Assembly: GCA_902495835.1 (NCBI GenBank)
Contig: CABUYS010000088.1
Coordinates: 1 to 5,738 of the forward strand
DNA length: 5,738 nucleotides
From: an uncultured Oscillospiraceae bacterium
GTDB lineage: Bacteria; Bacillota; Clostridia; Oscillospirales; Acutalibacteraceae
Direction of reading: 5' to 3'
The notes under the pieces were generated by a model. It was not told the origin of the DNA and made no database searches. It saw only the letters and a list, made by a program, of their open reading frames with translations. Both the position numbers and the translations under genes were made by a program. This document shows positions 1 through 5,703 of this stretch, in pieces. Positions within the stretch are counted from its first letter, which is position 1. Each line of letters starts with the position of its first letter.

Positions 1-252
1 ATTTGAATGCCTTTCGAATATCATCATCGCACTTTTCCCTTTTAAATACCCCATAATCTGCGATATGCTATATTTTGGTGGTATTGATAACAGCAAGTTT
101 GTACAGTCTGATATCATGTGTGTTTTTTAGCTCTGTCCCCTTCCATTTGCATATATCTTTTATTATCCTATGTATATTATTTCCTTCCTATATTTTGGAG
201 TAAATACTATATGATACTTGCCTAACCATATGCCACAAACGACACTTTTCTT
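1..252 (-). pseudogene. tnpA: IS200/IS605 transposase TnpA pseudogene, copy A
   Basis: Minus-strand translation gives pieces of a Y1-type HUH transposase in three different frames. The N-terminal piece KYHIVFTPKYRKEIIY is at about 172-219. A middle piece (IIKDICKWKG) follows after a frameshift. After a second frameshift comes a long piece from 120 to the window edge that includes LLLSIPPKYS and QIMGYLKGKSAMMIFE. Intact relatives carry a catalytic His-hydrophobic-His motif after Pro-Asp; here the matching stretch reads Ser-Asp-Cys-Thr-Asn, so both catalytic histidines are gone. No ATG, GTG or TTG start is in frame: a stop codon is followed directly by AAG where the protein should begin. The catalytic tyrosine region lies beyond the window. 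The gene cannot make a working transposase. Confidence 0.85.
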
Positions 253-384
253 TTACTTTGATGGCTTGAACTCAATCACTATACTCGAATTAGTATTGTT
301 TACTTAAGTTCTAATCTCACGCACATAGCGCGCGGTTTTTGAACTATGCAAAGCGTAGTTCTTTGAGTTAAAACGTAATAAAAA
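1..384 (-). mobile_element. Decayed IS200/IS605-family element, copy A (truncated by window edge)
   Basis: This is the left member of a pair of diverged direct repeats; bases 1-384 align along their whole length with about 1862-2247. Read on the minus strand it begins at the T-tract of the terminator beside it, passes through about 130 bases of non-coding end with small hairpins, and then enters a broken tnpA reading frame. One hairpin is at 343-363 on the plus strand: nine base pairs with one G-U pair around an AAA loop. Subterminal hairpins and a single small transposase gene are typical of IS200/IS605 elements, which move as single-stranded DNA and have no terminal inverted repeats. The other end lies outside the window. 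The family assignment rests on translated tnpA motifs and is firm; the exact outer boundary at 384 is inferred from where the two copies stop matching. Confidence 0.8.
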
Positions 385-413
385 TACATCCACGCGTTAC
401 TTGCATGGATGTA
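377..413 (-). terminator. Intrinsic terminator of the gene at 421-1308
   Basis: On the minus strand, just after the stop codon at 421, there is a hairpin with arms 406-413 and 385-392 (eight pairs), continued inward by further pairs past one mismatch. It is followed by TTTTTATT at 377-384. The T-tract coincides with the start of the IS remnant, so the stem belongs to the gene while the T-tract may be the element's insertion target or its end. Confidence 0.75.
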
Positions 414-420
414 AGCTCTA

Positions 421-1308
421 TTAATGCACACACTTTTTGCATGGGCCCAAATATGAAACTTTATCTAAAGTGGTTTGAACTGCATTTTTTCCTGCGCAAT
501 CTGGGTCATAGTGATATTTTTTCCCATACCTAGGAGCATAGTATATTACTCTGCCGTGGCTGTTGTTTGAATTACTTTTTTTCGACGAACTTTTATTACT
601 GTTAGAAGAATTTTGGGACTGTTTTTTTTGCTGTGCTTGCCTTTGTGCCTCTTGTTTTGCTTTCTCTTCTGCCTCTTCTTGTGCTTTCTTTTCTGCTTGT
701 ATTCTCTCGTTATCAACTACTTTAAGTGTAACTTTATTGCTTTCAACCGAGTTTGATTTTGCAAAGATTTCGCAAACGCCTTCACTCAAAGGTTTAATAT
801 GTAATGTAATTTTACTTTTATCATCTGTGACATCACTTTTCTCAAGCAACACAATTTTCTCATCTGACGTAAGATATTCTAAATTTTCGATATCGGCATT
901 ATTCGGCGACACTTCCAAAACAATATCTTTAATTTCTTTTATATCTATTTCCAGTTCGGATTCATTGAAATTCAAGCTTTCTATTTCAATTTTCTTTTCT
1001 TCTTCTGTTTGATTTTCTTCTTGCGAAACTGTTGTTGTATCGGTTTCAATCGGCTCTGCGTCAGATTCTCTTAAAGAAACAAAAACAATGGACATAACTA
1101 AAAAAATTATTGGCAAAACAATCGGCGCATACTTAAACTTTTTGAAATTTATTTTTTTATATAATATTGGCAACAGCGCCATTCCGGTTAACATCATAAA
1201 AATTCCAGCCGCAATGTCTCCCAAAACTAAACTTCCCAGTCCTGCAATTACAAAAATCGCTCCGAAAATGTATCTTATTACACTAAAAATTTTATAGATA
1301 TTATTCAT
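421..1308 (-). CDS. Membrane-anchored protein with Ig-like region, coiled coil and C-terminal His/Cys motif; function unknown
   Basis: I do not recognise a named gene. From the ATG at 1308 the product is 295 residues. Residues 5-50 are strongly hydrophobic and probably form two membrane segments; a third spans about 60-79. An acidic Glu/Thr-rich linker follows. Residues 110-198 look like a beta-rich domain resembling bacterial Ig-like (Big_2) repeats, with alternating hydrophobic strands and a VTLKVVD-like end. Residues 200-232 are a Glu/Lys/Gln/Ala-rich coiled coil, followed by a Ser/Asn/Lys-rich spacer to about 251. The C-terminus has Y265-H266, C271 and C290-x-x-C293, a possible metal site of the kind often found at the end of clostridial surface proteins. 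Topology suggests most of the chain lies on one face of the membrane, probably outside. I chose the ATG at 1308 over the GTG at 1326 because a GGGGG ribosome site lies upstream of the ATG and none precedes the GTG. The gene stands alone with its own promoter and terminator, flanked by two IS remnants. Confidence 0.8.
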   Translation of the reverse strand: MNNIYKIFSVIRYIFGAIFVIAGLGSLVLGDIAAGIFMMLTGMALLPILYKKINFKKFKYAPIVLPIIFLVMSIVFVSLRESDAEPIETDTTTVSQEENQTEEEKKIEIESLNFNESELEIDIKEIKDIVLEVSPNNADIENLEYLTSDEKIVLLEKSDVTDDKSKITLHIKPLSEGVCEIFAKSNSVESNKVTLKVVDNERIQAEKKAQEEAEEKAKQEAQRQAQQKKQSQNSSNSNKSSSKKSNSNNSHGRVIYYAPRYGKKYHYDPDCAGKNAVQTTLDKVSYLGPCKKCVH

Positions 1309-1319
1309 ATCTTGTTTTA

Positions 1320-1324
1320 CCCCC
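1320..1324 (-). promoter_or_regulatory. Ribosome binding site deciding the start at 1308
   Basis: GGGGG on the minus strand lies 11 bases upstream of ATG 1308. The alternative in-frame GTG at 1326 would overlap this site and has no purine-rich SD of its own. The spacing is somewhat long, so the choice is probable rather than certain. Confidence 0.45.
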
Positions 1325-1357
1325 ACTTCGTTATATTATGGTAGTTCCATACAAAAG

Positions 1358-1386
1358 ATAATATCACTATATTCCATAAAATTCAA
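1358..1386 (-). promoter_or_regulatory. Sigma-A-type promoter, extended -10, for the gene at 421-1308
   Basis: Minus strand: -35 TTGAAT (1381-1386), a 17-base spacer, then -10 TATTAT (1358-1363) preceded by TGA, giving the extended TGnTATTAT form. Transcription would start near 1351, leaving a leader of about 43 bases before ATG 1308. Confidence 0.5.
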
Positions 1387-1640
1387 CACAAATCAATAAA
1401 AATATTGTCATTTTAGACTTTGAAATTGACTTTCATAAATTAAAACACAGTAATACCATGTAATAGTTTAAAAATGTACAAAAAATCTATCAAACTAAAT
1501 CTTCTTCACTGCCACTTAAAAAAATTCCATTATTTTATATATTTTTCAATAGCTCGACTTATTTAACACCTAAAGCTAAAATTTTTGAAATTTAAAGATA
1601 AAATTCAATAATATAAACAAGCTATAACTTCAAATAATAG
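1387..1640. other. AT-rich intergenic stretch, no gene seen
   Basis: This interval between the promoter of the 421-1308 gene and the trailing end of IS copy B is very AT-rich, with frequent stops in all frames. I see no reading frame with a ribosome site, no convincing hairpin terminator and no recognisable motif. Confidence 0.5.
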
Positions 1641-2247
1641 ACGTGGTATGAAAAATCCTGAGGGTATAAAAGTGCCAATTATATCAAGACGGCCGACTTT
1701 TGCTGTATTCAAGCCGAAGAGGACTGATTACTCGTTCCCCTTAAAAAAGGGTTTACATTTTAAGTTTGTCCATAATTTAGTCTTCTTTTTCTTGCTCTCT
1801 AATATATTTCTGTATTGTCGCAGTGTTTAATTCCAATGTCTGTTTACAAATTTATACTTTAAATTTGAGTGTCTTACAAATATTATCGCACTTTTTCCTT
1901 TTAAATATCCCATAATTTGCAATACGCTATATTTTGTTGATATTGATAGTAAACAATCTGACATCATATGTTCTTCTACTATTTCTATTCCTTTCCATCT
2001 GCATAATTTTTTTATTATCTTCTGTACATTATTTTTCTCCTATATTTTGGAGTAAATACTATATGATACTTGCATAACCATGTTATAGACTTTGTGCCAC
2101 AAATGACACTTTTCTTTTACTTTGATGGCTTGAACTTAATCACTATACTCGAATTGGCGTTGTTTTATTTAAGTTTTAATCTCACGCGCATAGCGAGGGG
2201 TTTGTAATGCGCCAAGCGTAGTCTTTTTGGTTAAAGTGTAATAAAAA
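1640..2247 (-). mobile_element. Decayed IS200/IS605-family element, copy B (nearly full length)
   Basis: The minus-strand element runs from the T-tract of the hup terminator at 2247 through a non-coding end (about 2117-2247), a broken tnpA (about 1738-2116) and a trailing non-coding end of about 100 bases. At roughly 600-650 bases it is close to the usual size of an IS200-type element carrying tnpA alone. No tnpB or guide-RNA module is visible. The end near 2247 is placed where similarity to copy A stops. The end near 1640 is an estimate, because copy A's matching end is outside the window; the trailing part holds short imperfect inverted repeats around 1690-1730. Confidence 0.75.
1738..2116 (-). 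pseudogene. tnpA: IS200/IS605 transposase TnpA pseudogene, copy B
   Basis: Minus-strand translation recovers most of a Y1 transposase in pieces. The N-terminal piece (from 2116) contains SITWLCKYHIVFTPKYRRK, ending at two stops. After a frameshift comes KLCRWKGIEIVEEHMMSD, the end of the region before the HUH motif, then YSVLQIMGYLKGKSAIIF and LKYKFVNRHW. After a deletion of roughly ten residues and another shift comes ATIQKYIREQEKED. The last piece holds the Y-x-x-x-Q motif with the catalytic tyrosine codon at 1804-1806. A degraded tail resembling MDKLS follows across stops. The His-x-His site is deleted: Ser-Asp-Cys runs directly into Leu-Leu-Ser. There is no start codon in frame. The original protein would have been about 140-155 residues, usual for the family. 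Confidence 0.88.
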
Positions 2248-2276
2248 TCTTCGGTAAGCCAAAAACTTACCGAAGA
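2241..2276 (-). terminator. Intrinsic terminator of hup
   Basis: A perfect 11-bp stem (2266-2276 with 2248-2258) around a seven-base loop is followed on the minus strand by TTTTTAT. It starts 20 bases after the hup stop codon. A T-rich run at 2278-2285 on the other side means it could also stop plus-strand transcripts. The minus-strand T-tract is also where IS copy B begins. Confidence 0.85.
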
Positions 2277-2295
2277 CTCTTTTTTCGTTTACAGA

Positions 2296-2568
2296 TTAAT
2301 TTACAGCGTCTTTAAGCGCTTTTCCTGCTTTGAAAGCCGGTGTATTGGATGCCGGAATTTTAATGGGATTTCCTGTACGTGGATCACGTCCTGTGCGTTC
2401 TGCACGTTCACGAGTTTCAAAAGTTCCAAATCCAACCAATTGGACTTTTTCTTTTTCAGAAAGAGCTTCTGTTACTGTGTCGATAAAAGCGGTTAATGCT
2501 TTTTCGGCGTCTTTTTTTGTAAGCTCACCTTTCTCTGAAATCTTTGCTACGAGTTCGGCTCTGTTCAT
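2296..2568 (-). CDS. hup: HU family DNA-binding protein
   Basis: A 90-residue histone-like protein that binds and bends DNA as a dimer and compacts the nucleoid; full family length. The N-terminal helical dimerisation part begins [25 protein letters not shown] (46-50) marks the core beta sheet. The DNA-binding arm covers about 53-74, with [14 protein letters not shown] at 60-73, where P63 is the residue that intercalates in homologues; the usual Asn before it is Asp here. The C-terminal signature [14 protein letters not shown] fills 77-90. The ATG at 2568 has a good SD (GGAGG, 2579-2583) ten bases upstream. It follows mazG by 100 bases in the same direction, a spacing that leaves room for its own promoter, although I see no convincing one. 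In Bacillota, genes such as an S4-domain RNA-binding protein often follow in this neighbourhood; here hup ends at a terminator and an IS remnant follows. Confidence 0.97.
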   Translation of the reverse strand: MNRAELVAKISEKGELTKKDAEKALTAFIDTVTEALSEKEKVQLVGFGTFETRERAERTGRDPRTGNPIKIPASNTPAFKAGKALKDAVN

Positions 2569-2592
2569 ATATGTATAACCTCCGTGTTTTTT

Positions 2593-2611
2593 CAGCGTCT
2601 ATTCAACGCTG
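2593..2611 (-). promoter_or_regulatory. Small hairpin in the hup leader
   Basis: CAGCGT and ACGCTG form a six-pair stem around a seven-base loop. On the mRNA it ends 9 bases before the GGAGG site of hup. It is followed by A residues, not T, on the minus strand, so it is not a terminator. It might affect translation or stability of hup mRNA; this is inference from position only. Confidence 0.3.
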
Positions 2612-2668
2612 TTACTACATAACCGGTTTTGTGTTTTTACAGTTTTAACCGGCATGTAAAAAATATTA

Positions 2669-3421
2669 CTATACTTTATTTTTATTTTCAAGCGATATTT
2701 TATACAAAAACTCATCTTTGAATCTTTCACATGAATCATACAGTGCACTTTCCGCGTCAACATTAATAAGACGAGATATCTCGGTTACAGAAAACAGTAG
2801 ATCTCCAAGCTCTTTTTCATAGTCGTCCCGTCGTCCGTTAAGAATTAAAGTTTCCAAATAATGAAGTCTTTCAAAAGCTTCATTTAATGCTTCTTCAACT
2901 GAAAAAAGTCCATATCCTGCTCTGGCGGCGCGTCCTTGAACTTTTTCTGTACGCATTAAAGCGGGAAGTATTTTAGAAACATTTTTAATACTTTCCGCAG
3001 GCGTCTCGGGTCGAGAGCGAACTTTTGTATTTAAATAAGTCCGTTCACGAGGTTTCATTTCGTAAACTTTTTTAGAAGAATCTCTTTGAGATGAAAATTC
3101 TGAAAAAATGTGAGGATGCCTAAGCATCGTTTTTCTACATATCTGGTCGACTACATCTTCAAATGAAAAATTATCTTCATCTTCTTCTATGCTGCAATGA
3201 AAAGCTATCTGAAGAAGTAAATCTCCCAATTCTTCTTTAAGCATATCGCTGTCACTTAAATCAATTGCCTCAATAGCTTCATAAGCTTCTTCAATCAAAT
3301 TTGACCTTATACTCGAATGAGTCTGAACTCTGTCCCAAGGACATCCTTTGGGCGAGCGCAAAACATTTACAATATCCAAAAAATCTCTTAGTGAATACTT
3401 ACGTTTATGAACTAATTCCAC
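2669..3421 (-). CDS. mazG: Nucleoside triphosphate pyrophosphohydrolase MazG
   Basis: A cytoplasmic enzyme that splits nucleoside triphosphates to the monophosphate and pyrophosphate, with roles in nucleotide-pool cleaning and stringent-response control in studied bacteria. The 250 residues fit the two-domain form (E. coli about 263). The N-terminal domain shows GCPWD (26-30), EEAYE (44-48), EELGD (63-67) and RHPHIF (101-106), giving the complete EExxE...ExxD magnesium site. The C-terminal domain shows QGRAARAGYG (162-171), a modified site with N180-E181-x-x-E184, and E204-LG-D207. The first Glu of the second EExxE is replaced by Asn. The start is GTG at 3421, supported by AGGG six bases upstream; an overlapping ATG one base further out is in another frame. 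It lacks the N-terminal methylase domain fused to mazG in Bacillus YabN. It sits 69 bases after the flippase gene and probably shares its transcript. Confidence 0.95.
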   Translation of the reverse strand: MELVHKRKYSLRDFLDIVNVLRSPKGCPWDRVQTHSSIRSNLIEEAYEAIEAIDLSDSDMLKEELGDLLLQIAFHCSIEEDEDNFSFEDVVDQICRKTMLRHPHIFSEFSSQRDSSKKVYEMKPRERTYLNTKVRSRPETPAESIKNVSKILPALMRTEKVQGRAARAGYGLFSVEEALNEAFERLHYLETLILNGRRDDYEKELGDLLFSVTEISRLINVDAESALYDSCERFKDEFLYKISLENKNKV

Positions 3422-3447
3422 ATTTAACCCTGCTTTCCAGATTGAAA

Positions 3448-3485
3448 TAATATATGGAAAATAATTTAAATTTTGCCATATATTA
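3448..3485. repeat. AT-rich inverted repeat between flippase gene and mazG
   Basis: Arms 3448-3457 and 3476-3485 pair perfectly over 10 bp. Five more pairs inside (3458-3462 with 3470-3474) are separated by one bulged base at 3475, leaving a seven-base loop. It starts five bases beyond the flippase stop codon. On the minus strand only TTT follows, so at most it is a weak terminator; it could equally be a processing or mRNA-stability structure that adjusts mazG and hup expression relative to the flippase. Confidence 0.55.
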
Positions 3486-3490
3486 CCATT

Positions 3491-5275
3491 TTAATCCAAT
3501 AAACGATATTTTTCAAGTGTTTTCACAATTTTTTTGCATCCGGGAACTGTAGCCAAATCTGATGAACTCAAACAACGTGAAAGCAATAATCCCAAAACAT
3601 ATATAATTCCTGCTATTCCTATGGACAAAATCGTGGCGACTTTGTAATTAACAACATTTTTAAGAAAACCATGTGATGAATACGCAGCCGTCGCACACAT
3701 TAAACCGCACATCAAAGGTTTTAAAACTACAGACATCCAGTTAATTGTTATGCCCGTTTTTTTACAAAGCAAAATAATACTTGTAACGCATACAAAAACA
3801 TAACACACCAGTGTTCCTATTCCTGCTCCCTGAACATTTATTTCGGGAATACCTACTAAAACATAATTTAGTCCTATTTTTATAATCATTCCAACAGTAA
3901 GAATTTTTAGCGGCAAATCAGCTCGACCAATAGCTTGAAGCATACTGCAAAGAGGCGTACTGATTGAAACAAATATTACTGCAATTGCATATACGCTCAT
4001 TATTTGAGAAGCAATGCATATTTCTCCGATTTGACTGCTTCTTCCGAAAGTATTGTATATTAAATCCATTATAGGATACGACATGACTGACATTCCTAGC
4101 CCTGCTGGGAACGAAACCACAGTAGTCATCTTTAAAATGGTTTCAATATTTTTTCTTATTTTTTCTTTGGTACCGCTAACCCACGCAGCTGTAACATTTG
4201 GCAAAGCACTTATTGCCAAGCCTTGAGTTATAGTCGGCAAAAGCATTATTATATTGTTCATATAAACGAAACAGCCGTTTAAAAAAACGTGAGTAGTTCC
4301 CTTTTCCACGGTTTCATGAGGTATAAATCCATCGTACATGTTCAGTATAATATGCGGCACTTCGGTCATAAGGTCATAAAGCCTTCTCTGAACAAGCATT
4401 GTATCTATTGCTCCCGCAAGATTCATAACTATAGCACCCAAAGCTATAGGAATCGAAATATTCAAAAGCATTTTTATTAGAGTTTTTTTGGGACGTGCTT
4501 CTTCTGAATTTTTAAGTTCGGATTCAGTTATTCCGTCACCCGAAATCTTATACTTTATGAATATATAGAGAAATCCGCATACCGCTCCGAGAGTAATTCC
4601 CAAAACGGCTCCTGCCGAAGCCCACGGCAAAGTTGCATTATGTGCTGCAACTTCATCTTCGCAAATTCTTCCGAAAACCGTTCCGTGTTTTCTGTACTCA
4701 TCCATTCCATACTTGACCGCAGCATAAGCTAAAGTCGGTCCGAAAACAACTTTTCCTACGGCTTCAACTATTTCTGAAACCGCAGTTGGTATCATATTTC
4801 TTAGTCCTTCGTAATACCCCTTGTAAATTGAAATAAGGCACGCGAAAAACACTGTCGGAGCAAGCATAAACATGGAATATAAAGAATCTGGAGCATTTGT
4901 AAACTTAACATAAGCAAAAGACCCCAAAATCATTAATATGCATCCGGTAAAACCTGTAAAAACAAACATCGGTACCGATATTTTATGAATCATTTTTACA
5001 TCTTTATATCTTCCGAGCGCCATGTCTCCCGAAACCATTCGCGAAATTGCAATAGGAAGTCCTGCTGTTGCCAAAGCGTATATGGGGTTATAAATACTGT
5101 AAGCAGAACTGAAATACCCCGAACCTATACCTTCAAGAATATAAGCAAGAGGTATCTTAAATGCCGCTCCCGCAACTTTAACGAGCAGCATTCCTACAGC
5201 CATTATCATAGCTCCTGCGGCAAATGATTGGCTTACTTTTTTTGATTTTTGATTTTTTTGATTAATATTCGTCAT
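3491..5275 (-). CDS. SpoVB/YabM/MurJ-type lipid-linked oligosaccharide flippase (MOP superfamily)
   Basis: A polytopic inner-membrane transporter of the polysaccharide-biosynthesis/MVF branch of the MOP superfamily; relatives move lipid-linked cell-wall or spore-cortex precursors across the membrane. At 594 residues it is longer than the usual 500-550. About 14 hydrophobic segments can be counted, starting near 16-36. Family marks include GSGYFSSAYSIYNPIYAL (51-68) with the following AGLPIAISRMVS, GYYEGLRNMIPTAVSEIVEA (153-172), D291 in the seventh or eighth segment, and QAIGRADLP (447-455) with NVQGAGIGTLV (480-490). Extra length lies in loops at about 189-217 and 300-332. The ATG at 5275 has an AAAGGA site seven bases upstream. 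It heads the minus-strand run with mazG and hup, an order similar to yabM-yabN in Bacillus, which favours a YabM-like role. The exact substrate (lipid II, cortex precursor or other) cannot be told from sequence, so no symbol is given. Confidence 0.9.
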   Translation of the reverse strand: MTNINQKNQKSKKVSQSFAAGAMIMAVGMLLVKVAGAAFKIPLAYILEGIGSGYFSSAYSIYNPIYALATAGLPIAISRMVSGDMALGRYKDVKMIHKISVPMFVFTGFTGCILMILGSFAYVKFTNAPDSLYSMFMLAPTVFFACLISIYKGYYEGLRNMIPTAVSEIVEAVGKVVFGPTLAYAAVKYGMDEYRKHGTVFGRICEDEVAAHNATLPWASAGAVLGITLGAVCGFLYIFIKYKISGDGITESELKNSEEARPKKTLIKMLLNISIPIALGAIVMNLAGAIDTMLVQRRLYDLMTEVPHIILNMYDGFIPHETVEKGTTHVFLNGCFVYMNNIIMLLPTITQGLAISALPNVTAAWVSGTKEKIRKNIETILKMTTVVSFPAGLGMSVMSYPIMDLIYNTFGRSSQIGEICIASQIMSVYAIAVIFVSISTPLCSMLQAIGRADLPLKILTVGMIIKIGLNYVLVGIPEINVQGAGIGTLVCYVFVCVTSIILLCKKTGITINWMSVVLKPLMCGLMCATAAYSSHGFLKNVVNYKVATILSIGIAGIIYVLGLLLSRCLSSSDLATVPGCKKIVKTLEKYRLLD

Positions 5276-5315
5276 TGCTTTTTCCTTTACCTAATAAATT
5301 TTAAGTCCAAATAAA

Positions 5316-5324
5316 ATTATATCA
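5316..5324 (-). promoter_or_regulatory. Probable extended -10 promoter for flippase-mazG run
   Basis: The minus strand reads TGATATAAT, an exact extended -10 element, about 40 bases upstream of ATG 5275; the transcript would begin near 5309. The hexamer at the -35 distance (ATAAAT) is poor. A second TATAAT at 5326-5331 lacks TG and a -35. Confidence 0.45.
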
Positions 5325-5475
5325 CATTATATTGCAAAATTTATAATTATATGTATTTAAACATAGAGCAGATAATTTAGAGTACTTTTCAAATATTTAT
5401 TTTGTTGCAAACAAACACAAATAATCGTATTTTCAAAAAAATATTCATCAAAAAAATAAATTTAAAATAAACCTG

Positions 5476-5504
5476 TTGACATAAATTAAAATTCAAAGTA
5501 TAAT
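5476..5504 (+). promoter_or_regulatory. Consensus sigma-A promoter of the tRNA gene
   Basis: TTGACA (5476-5481), a 17-base spacer and TATAAT (5499-5504) match the housekeeping consensus at all twelve positions. Two A-tracts upstream (5435-5441 and 5450-5456), followed by AT-rich DNA, could act as an UP element. Transcription would start near 5511, only about seven bases before the mature tRNA. Confidence 0.92.
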
Positions 5505-5517
5505 GACTAGTGTGGAA

Positions 5518-5594
5518 GGGCCATTAGCTCAGTTGGTTAGAGCAACCGGCTCATAACCGGTCGGTCCTAGGTTCGAGTCCTAGATGGCCCACCA
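5518..5594 (+). tRNA. tRNA with CAU anticodon, probably tRNA-Ile2 (lysidine type)
   Basis: A complete 77-base cloverleaf: acceptor GGGCCAT paired with ATGGCCC, D-arm with GCTC/GAGC, anticodon stem ACCGG/CCGGT around CTCATAA, a five-base variable loop, T-arm CTAGG/CCTAG around TTCGAGT, and an encoded CCA. A CAU anticodon may mean Met or Ile2. The acceptor pairs C4-G69 and C5-G68 are the recognition features of TilS, which turns C34 into lysidine so the tRNA reads AUA as isoleucine. The body also resembles Bacillus tRNA-Ile2 more than elongator tRNA-Met. Elongator tRNA-Met is the remaining alternative; initiator is excluded by the acceptor end pairing. Confidence 0.93.
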
Positions 5595-5600
5595 AAGTTT

Positions 5601-5634
5601 AACTCTCATTCGTTTTTCGAGTGGGAGTTTTTTT
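5601..5634 (+). terminator. Intrinsic terminator of the tRNA gene
   Basis: A twelve-pair stem (5601-5612 with 5618-5629, two pairs being G-U) around a five-T loop is followed by a run of T to 5634. It starts six bases after the tRNA CCA, so the tRNA is a single-gene transcript. Confidence 0.9.
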
Positions 5635-5639
5635 GTGTG

Positions 5640-5703
5640 TAAAACCAGGCGAAAGCCCGCGTGGTTAAGTGATAGCTTAAGCGATGTAAGAACGAAATAA
5701 AAA
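5640..5703 (-). mobile_element. Possible isolated IS200/IS605-like end fragment
   Basis: Read on the minus strand, this segment starts TTTTTATTTCGTT, matching the TTTTTATTACGTT that opens IS copy A with one change. It then shows a CGCTTAAGC block and CCACGCGGGCTTTCGCC, laid out like CGCTTTGC and CCGCGCGCTATGTGCG in copy A. The segment contains hairpin potential (ACCAGGCG with CGCGTGGT, one mismatch). No tnpA follows, because the tRNA terminator lies directly beyond. It could be a stranded end of a related element, or an unrelated hairpin-rich intergenic sequence. Confidence 0.35.

Noticed and set aside
563..1012. Plus-strand 149-residue open frame rich in Phe, Ser, Leu and Cys
   Set aside because: It is antisense to the coiled-coil, linker and Ig-like coding region; its composition mirrors Glu/Lys-rich codons read backwards, and it has no ribosome site.
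1088..1297. Plus-strand 69-residue open frame
   Set aside because: Antisense shadow of the membrane segments of the 421-1308 gene, without promoter or ribosome site.
1309..1326. GTG at 1326 as start of the 421-1308 gene
   Set aside because: No SD sequence precedes it, and the six extra residues before the ATG overlap the probable ribosome site GGGGG.
1648..1830. Plus-strand 60-residue open frame
   Set aside because: It runs against the degraded tnpA and trailing end of IS copy B; the sequence is explained by the minus-strand pseudogene.
1..2247. Composite transposon carrying the 421-1308 gene
   Set aside because: IS200/IS605 elements do not normally form composite transposons, both copies are dead, and each begins at a different local terminator, which points to independent insertions.
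2621..2652. Repeated AACCGG as a terminator after mazG
   Set aside because: The pairing is only six bases around an 18-base loop and no T-tract follows on the minus strand.
4289..4480. Plus-strand 63-residue open frame
   Set aside because: Antisense to the flippase gene, low-quality composition, no ribosome site; the frame at 4985-5227 was dropped for the same reasons.
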